Part shown: piece by piece, positions 40,935 through 44,700 of the stretch
Layout: each line of letters opens with the position of its first letter
How positions within the stretch are numbered: the stretch's first letter is position 1
NCBI GenBank assembly: GCA_047973085.1
Contig: JBKEBI010000012.1
Span: 1-44,700 of the forward strand
Direction of reading: 5' to 3'
Source: JBKEDG01 sp047973085
Lineage (GTDB): Bacteria; Bacillota_I; Bacilli_A; JBKEDG01
DNA length: 44,700 nucleotides
Notes under the pieces: model-generated
The model's input: only the letters and a program-made list of their open reading frames with translations
What the model was told of the DNA's origin: nothing
Databases searched by the model: none
Made by a program: the position numbers and the translations under genes

Positions 40935-42495
40935 TTAATATTGTATAGGAATATTTTTATATACTTCAAGAATTAAGATATAATCAAAATCATCAATACA
41001 AAATTCAAGCTTTGTCATAAAATTATTTCTTAGTGTTTTATTCTCCCAATAAAACTTTAAAAATCATTTTCCCATATATTTTTCAACTCCTCGTTTAATT
41101 TATTAGCTAGTTTTTTAAAATTATACTTTGAAGGATGATTATGACATCTATTTTTAGGATTCAACAATTCATGAATTCTATCATCTCCATCAAAGTAACT
41201 ATATAAAGTATTTTCAAATACAATTTGACTTTTTATTGTATCTTTTTTTATAAAAATTGCTTTTATAGGCATATTTCTATATATTTCGTTAAATCGTTTA
41301 TCAAAAGATACTAAAGCATGTATATCAATTCTATTTTCCTGATTAACTTTCATATTAAAGAATGCATTTATCGCTAACATTCTTAAATGATATAAATCCC
41401 AAGACATTGAATTTATTTCTTTAAATACTGCATCTATAGGAGAATTAAGTTGAATTTTTGAAAAAAATCATAAAAAATACCATTTTTATTATAGAATTCA
41501 TAAATTACAACTAGTTCTCTTATCAATAAAAATCCATGTTCCTCATTCAAAAATATCAATAAGTCAATAAATTTATTTTTTGCACTCTTACCTGTTGAAA
41601 AATTTATTATTATTGCCTTAGTAACTAATGTATATACTTGTAAATACGTTGTATTTAAATATTCTCTAAACTCCGTTTTTTTATAAAATCTTATTTTATC
41701 AATAGCTTTATTCTCATATTCATTCAATAATTTCTGTTTTTCAATTTTTGATCTATTTTCAAAGAATTTATCAAAATTTTCAATAATTAAACATAAAACT
41801 TTCACAGTATCTAAAAATGATTTGTTACTATCCCCAAATTTATACGAATTTTCGAACAAGTATGGACTTGCATCAAAATCATATTTATTTAAATAAATTT
41901 CTTCCATAATTTGTTTAGCTACATTAGGAACATTAGCCTCGCTACCTTCCATAAACATCTTTTCTATATAACTAACATAATTTGTATCCCAGTCACAACA
42001 TATAACCGTCTCTATATTAGTATTTCTTTCTTTAATCATATCTTGATATGACTTGTTATTTAAGTATAGAACTTTATCACAAGTAGTTACAGGTATTATA
42101 TTATTTGTAAGCTCAGTAGAAAACCTTAATTTAGGAATATTAGCACCCAGTTTATCATTGAAAATAAGTATTTTATATTCTTTAATGTAATTAGCAATTA
42201 TTTTAAAAGTTTGATAAGCGGTTGTTACATCCATTTTACATAAAATTCCAACTATTTGATCTAAGTCTAAAGATTGACTAACTTTTTTCTCTTTAAAATA
42301 TTTAATTATCATATTGAGAAACTCAATATCTTCATTATTAAAATCAAACATTAATAAACTACCACTATTTTCATCATTTAATTTTAATATATTAGAAGCA
42401 ATAAGCTCATGTTTAAGTTTATTTAAACAATTCAATGTATAATCAATATTATTTTCCTCAACTTTTTTCCTTTTTGTTCTACTTCTTCTTCCCAT
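40935..42495 (-). pseudogene. large unknown gene broken by two frame shifts in poly-T runs
   Basis: Frame 1 (41434-42495, ATG at 42493-42495 after AGAGG) encodes 353 residues starting MGRRSRTKRKK, mostly alpha-helical, ending at a TAG. The -1 frame is open from the T7 run at 41461-41467 through SKIQLNSPIDAV and the next ATG region (MSWDLYHLRML) to a TAA at 41057. A second -1 step at a T5 run near 41059-41064 opens a last segment ending at 40935. Adding one T to each run gives a continuous 520-residue protein. A decaying gene, homopolymer sequencing error or programmed slippage (the T7 is in the T-TTT-TTT register) are all possible. The family is not recognised. Confidence 0.7.
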
Positions 42496-42539
42496 ACTAT
42501 TCCTCTTCTCTCTAACATAATTTACCTGCAGTAAGTAAA

Positions 42540-42566
42540 AAAACAAATAAAACAGAATTTTATTTA
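42540..42566 (-). terminator. probable terminator of the AGCS gene
   Basis: AAATAAAA / TTTTATTT stem with 5-nt loop followed by seven Ts on the minus strand. The stem has no G-C pairs, so it is weak. Confidence 0.5.
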
Positions 42567-42630
42567 TTTCTGCTCCATTTGTATATCTACTATAAAGTAA
42601 TTGCCATACTGATGTATTATGGTATAAAAA

Positions 42631-44154
42631 TTACCAAATATTTTCATCAGTATTTTTTATACCTAATTTTTTGGGATTAAATTTAATTTTCTCTGAATTT
42701 TTTAGCTGCTTTTCATAATCAAACAATGCTTTAATAGCTGGTTTTGAGCACAATATTATGCCGATGACATTATACCATGCCATAACTCCAACCCCAATAA
42801 AAGCAAAATTCCAAGCAACTTCAACTTTTTTAGTTGCAAAAAACACTACTGCTACCAAGCAGGTAACTCTCACTATATTGATAAGGAATTTGCTAGCATG
42901 CTCTCCTGTATTATCTTTTTTAATAGTAAGAAATGCAATATTTGTTTCTGCTGTATAATAATTAGCCATTAATGTCGTAAAAGCAAAGAAGAATAGCGCA
43001 ATTGCAATAAAAATAGATCCTAAACTTCCAAAAGTAGAAGAAACTGCATATTGTATAAAATTTGCTCCTGAAGCAATCGAATTTGGATCAATACCTTTTA
43101 AATTTTCTGCTTGATATACAACAGTCTCTACTGAATTTGATGTGTTAATTAATTGATAACTTTGAGTTATTATAATCATAAAACCTGTAGCACTACAGAC
43201 AAGAAGTGTATCAAAATATACTGAAAAAGCTTGTACTAATCCTTGTTCTGCTGGATGATTTACTTCAGCTGCTGCAGCAGAATGTGGACATGTTCCCTGA
43301 CCAGATTCACTAGAAAATACTCCTCTTTTTACTCCATTTAAAACAGCTGTTCCAATTACTCCACCTAAAGCTGCATTAGGGCTAAATGCTTCTTTAAAAA
43401 TTAAAGTAAAGGTTTCAGGAATGTACTTGAAGTTTACAACAATTATAATTAATGCCATTGAAATATATATTAATGACATAATTGGTACAATAAACTCTGC
43501 AACTCTACCAATTCGCTTAATTCCTCCAAAAATTACAAGTCCTAAGATTATTGCTACAAATAGCCCTACAGCAAGTGATACATAAGATTGTGTCTGCTCT
43601 GATGCATCAATAAAAATACTATTATTTACTGCAACTGCAATTGCATTTGATTGAACACCAGGCAGAAAAACACCTACAGATATCAATGCAAAAACACTAA
43701 AAATAATTCCATAAATTTTCTTTCCAGTTATTTTACTAAAATAATATGCAGGTCCTCCTCGATACTCTCCATCTACTTCCTCCTTATAAATTTGAGCAAG
43801 TGTTGATTCAATATATGCAGAAGCAGCTCCTAAAATTGCAATAAACCACATCCAAAATAATGCTCCAGGTCCACCATAGGCAATTGCAGATGCAACGCCT
43901 ATAATATTTCCTGTTCCAACACGATTAGCAATCGACAGTGCAAAGGCTTGAAAGGAACTTACTCCTTTACTTGATGATTCTTTTTTCATTAAAAGTTTCC
44001 ACATTGTTGGAATTCTTCTTACTTGAACAAACCGTGTAGCTATAGAAAAAAATATTCCTGTTGCTACTAATAGAATAATTAAGGGCATACTCCAAACATA
44101 GTTTTCTAGTTTTGAAGCGAAATTTTCAATCATTGAAAATCCTGTTAAAAGCAT
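42631..44154 (-). CDS. AGCS-family sodium/alanine (glycine) symporter
   Basis: This 507-residue amino-acid carrier has about eleven transmembrane helices. Family motifs seen are LSIANRVGTGNIIGVA (residues about 68-83), the GPGALFWMWF segment, EVDGEYRGGPAYYF, and GVFSSESGQGTCPHSAAAAEV. It imports alanine or glycine with Na+. GGGAGGT precedes the ATG at good spacing; a Met seven codons later is a weaker alternative. It has its own promoter. Confidence 0.94.
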   Translation of the reverse strand: MLLTGFSMIENFASKLENYVWSMPLIILLVATGIFFSIATRFVQVRRIPTMWKLLMKKESSSKGVSSFQAFALSIANRVGTGNIIGVASAIAYGGPGALFWMWFIAILGAASAYIESTLAQIYKEEVDGEYRGGPAYYFSKITGKKIYGIIFSVFALISVGVFLPGVQSNAIAVAVNNSIFIDASEQTQSYVSLAVGLFVAIILGLVIFGGIKRIGRVAEFIVPIMSLIYISMALIIIVVNFKYIPETFTLIFKEAFSPNAALGGVIGTAVLNGVKRGVFSSESGQGTCPHSAAAAEVNHPAEQGLVQAFSVYFDTLLVCSATGFMIIITQSYQLINTSNSVETVVYQAENLKGIDPNSIASGANFIQYAVSSTFGSLGSIFIAIALFFFAFTTLMANYYTAETNIAFLTIKKDNTGEHASKFLINIVRVTCLVAVVFFATKKVEVAWNFAFIGVGVMAWYNVIGIILCSKPAIKALFDYEKQLKNSEKIKFNPKKLGIKNTDENIW

Positions 44155-44188
44155 AACTTACCTCCCTTATTTAGTTTTTGTTATCTCT

Positions 44189-44217
44189 ACTTTATTATTA
44201 AAATAACATTTTGTCAA
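44189..44217 (-). promoter_or_regulatory. promoter of the AGCS gene
   Basis: Minus-strand -35 TTGACA (44212-44217), 17-bp spacer, -10 TAAAGT (44189-44194). The rest of the 44218-44320 interval is AT-rich with no gene that I can support. Confidence 0.65.
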
Positions 44218-44322
44218 TACATTGTTAGCTAAATAGTTAATTTAGAGGCATTTATTGAAATATATTATAATAAAAATGTTGAACATCAACATAGTAAATA
44301 CTAAATATAATTTATTAAAAAT

Positions 44323-44345
44323 ACACCCCATTAATAATGAGGTGT
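44323..44345 (-). terminator. hairpin at the edge of the IS element
   Basis: ACACCCCATTA / TAATGAGGTGT pair at 10 of 11 positions; on the minus strand the hairpin is followed by ATTTTTAAT. It may terminate the transposase transcript. Confidence 0.5.
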
Positions 44346-44700
44346 CAGACTGTAGACAAAAAGCATTGCTATTTATCCTATGTGGATGAATTCCAATACT
44401 TTTGTTATATTTATATACATATTTCACTAATATTGCCTATATGCTCACTATATCTACAGTATTTCCTATACCCTCTGTGCCATTTTCTTTAAGTTCATGC
44501 ACGCAAATACTAAGAGTAATTCATCTCTCACTCTCTTCTTGCCTCGCTTTTTCGTATACCTCAATCCATGCTTTTCTTTACCATCTGCAAATACTCTTTC
44601 AATCGTTTGGCTTCGTTTCCTATACAATTCCTTACTTCCGATTGTATGTCGTATATCTTCTGCTTTTTCCATATACTCTTCCCACACATGCCTTGTAAAT
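44341..44700 (-). mobile_element. end of an IS1182-like insertion sequence (cut by window edge)
   Basis: The transposase C-terminus plus about 120 nt of non-coding tail. The sequence GGTGTCAGACTGTAGACAAA at 44341-44360 looks like the terminal repeat of such elements, but the other end is outside the window so the boundary cannot be confirmed. Confidence 0.6.
44466..44700 (-). CDS. IS1182-family transposase, C-terminal part
   Basis: About 78 codons of a DDE transposase that run off the right edge. The motifs HVWEEYMEKAEDIRHT, YRKRSQTIERVFADGKEKHGLRYT (conserved Y-R-K and the catalytic Glu of the YREK-type motif) and ACMNLKKMA match the C-terminus of IS1182/IS5-group transposases. Base composition is less AT-rich than the neighbours, consistent with a mobile element. 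The N-terminal part with the first catalytic Asp residues lies outside the window. Confidence 0.85.
   Translation of the reverse strand, partial: FTRHVWEEYMEKAEDIRHTIGSKELYRKRSQTIERVFADGKEKHGLRYTKKRGKKRVRDELLLVFACMNLKKMAQRV

Noticed and set aside
41460..41470. Programmed -1 frameshift at T-TTT-TTT
   Set aside because: The register fits, but a second similar break follows about 400 nt later and no stimulating structure was found; gene decay or sequencing error is simpler.
44402..44698. Plus-strand open frame over the IS element
   Set aside because: It is antisense to the recognisable transposase C-terminus.
1..44700. CRISPR arrays, tRNA or rRNA genes, prophage modules
   Set aside because: No regularly spaced direct repeats, cloverleaf-like sequences or phage structural genes were seen on reading both strands.

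Overview
The window is AT-rich, with short intergenic gaps, strong GGAGG-type ribosome sites, TTGACA/TATAAT promoters and U-tract terminators. These features fit a low-GC Bacillota (Firmicutes) anaerobe, probably clostridial or a relative. Anaerobic chemistry is prominent: a tungsten aldehyde:ferredoxin oxidoreductase, an anaerobic siroheme sulfite reductase and a flavodoxin-ferredoxin protein. UGA is an ordinary stop for several genes (tupA, oppB, copA, the double permease) and Trp is UGG, so the code is standard apart from the selenocysteine case below.

Region 1 (7-10118, minus strand) is a tungsten-cofactor cluster. In transcription order it reads aor, moaD, moeB-like, then a putative Moco/Tuco riboswitch with an intrinsic terminator, then tupA-tupB-tupC (tungstate import), moeA, a moeA fused to a periplasmic-binding-like domain, moaA, moaC, a MOSC protein and mogA. 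It supplies pyranopterin and tungstate and includes the enzyme that uses them. No moaE is present in the window.

Region 2 (10257-15119, minus) has a Crp/Fnr regulator, asrABC sulfite reductase and an FNT-family channel that probably exports the HS- product. A perfect TGTGA-N6-TCACA palindrome lies exactly at -41.5 from the predicted start of the FNT-asr operon. A 59-residue membrane protein follows upstream.

Region 3 (15171-22463) is mixed housekeeping: kbl, exoA, an overlapping pair (stand-alone CobQ-type ATPase domain plus DUF71/COG2102 ATP-pyrophosphatase), two small lipoproteins, typA/bipA and a VOC protein.

Region 4 (22557-28036, plus) is a five-gene peptide/nickel-type ABC importer. 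Its leader encodes a tiny Cys-Cys-UGA peptide followed by a perfect hairpin.

Region 5 (28093-32327, minus) is a copper operon: orphan OmpR-type regulator, Met/His-rich repeat protein, SHOCT-like protein, CopA and CueP. The cueP gene is interrupted by an in-frame UGA exactly where CueP has a conserved Cys. The UGA is followed by a bacterial SECIS whose bulged U, stem and loop sit at the same distances as in E. coli fdhF as I remember it. I interpret it as a selenoprotein CueP, the strongest novelty here.

Region 6 (32403-35546, plus) is a PhnCDE-like importer (binding protein, ATPase, fused double permease) resembling proteins annotated as putative selenate transporters. It also has a tiny UGA-terminated leader ORF.

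Region 7 (35580-44700, minus) holds LytTR/DUF3021, a MarR-alarmone synthetase-EamA operon, a MerR-EFR1 operon with a classic 19-bp-spacer promoter, a K+ channel, a large unknown gene broken in two poly-T tracts, an AGCS amino-acid symporter and the end of an IS1182-like element cut by the window edge.
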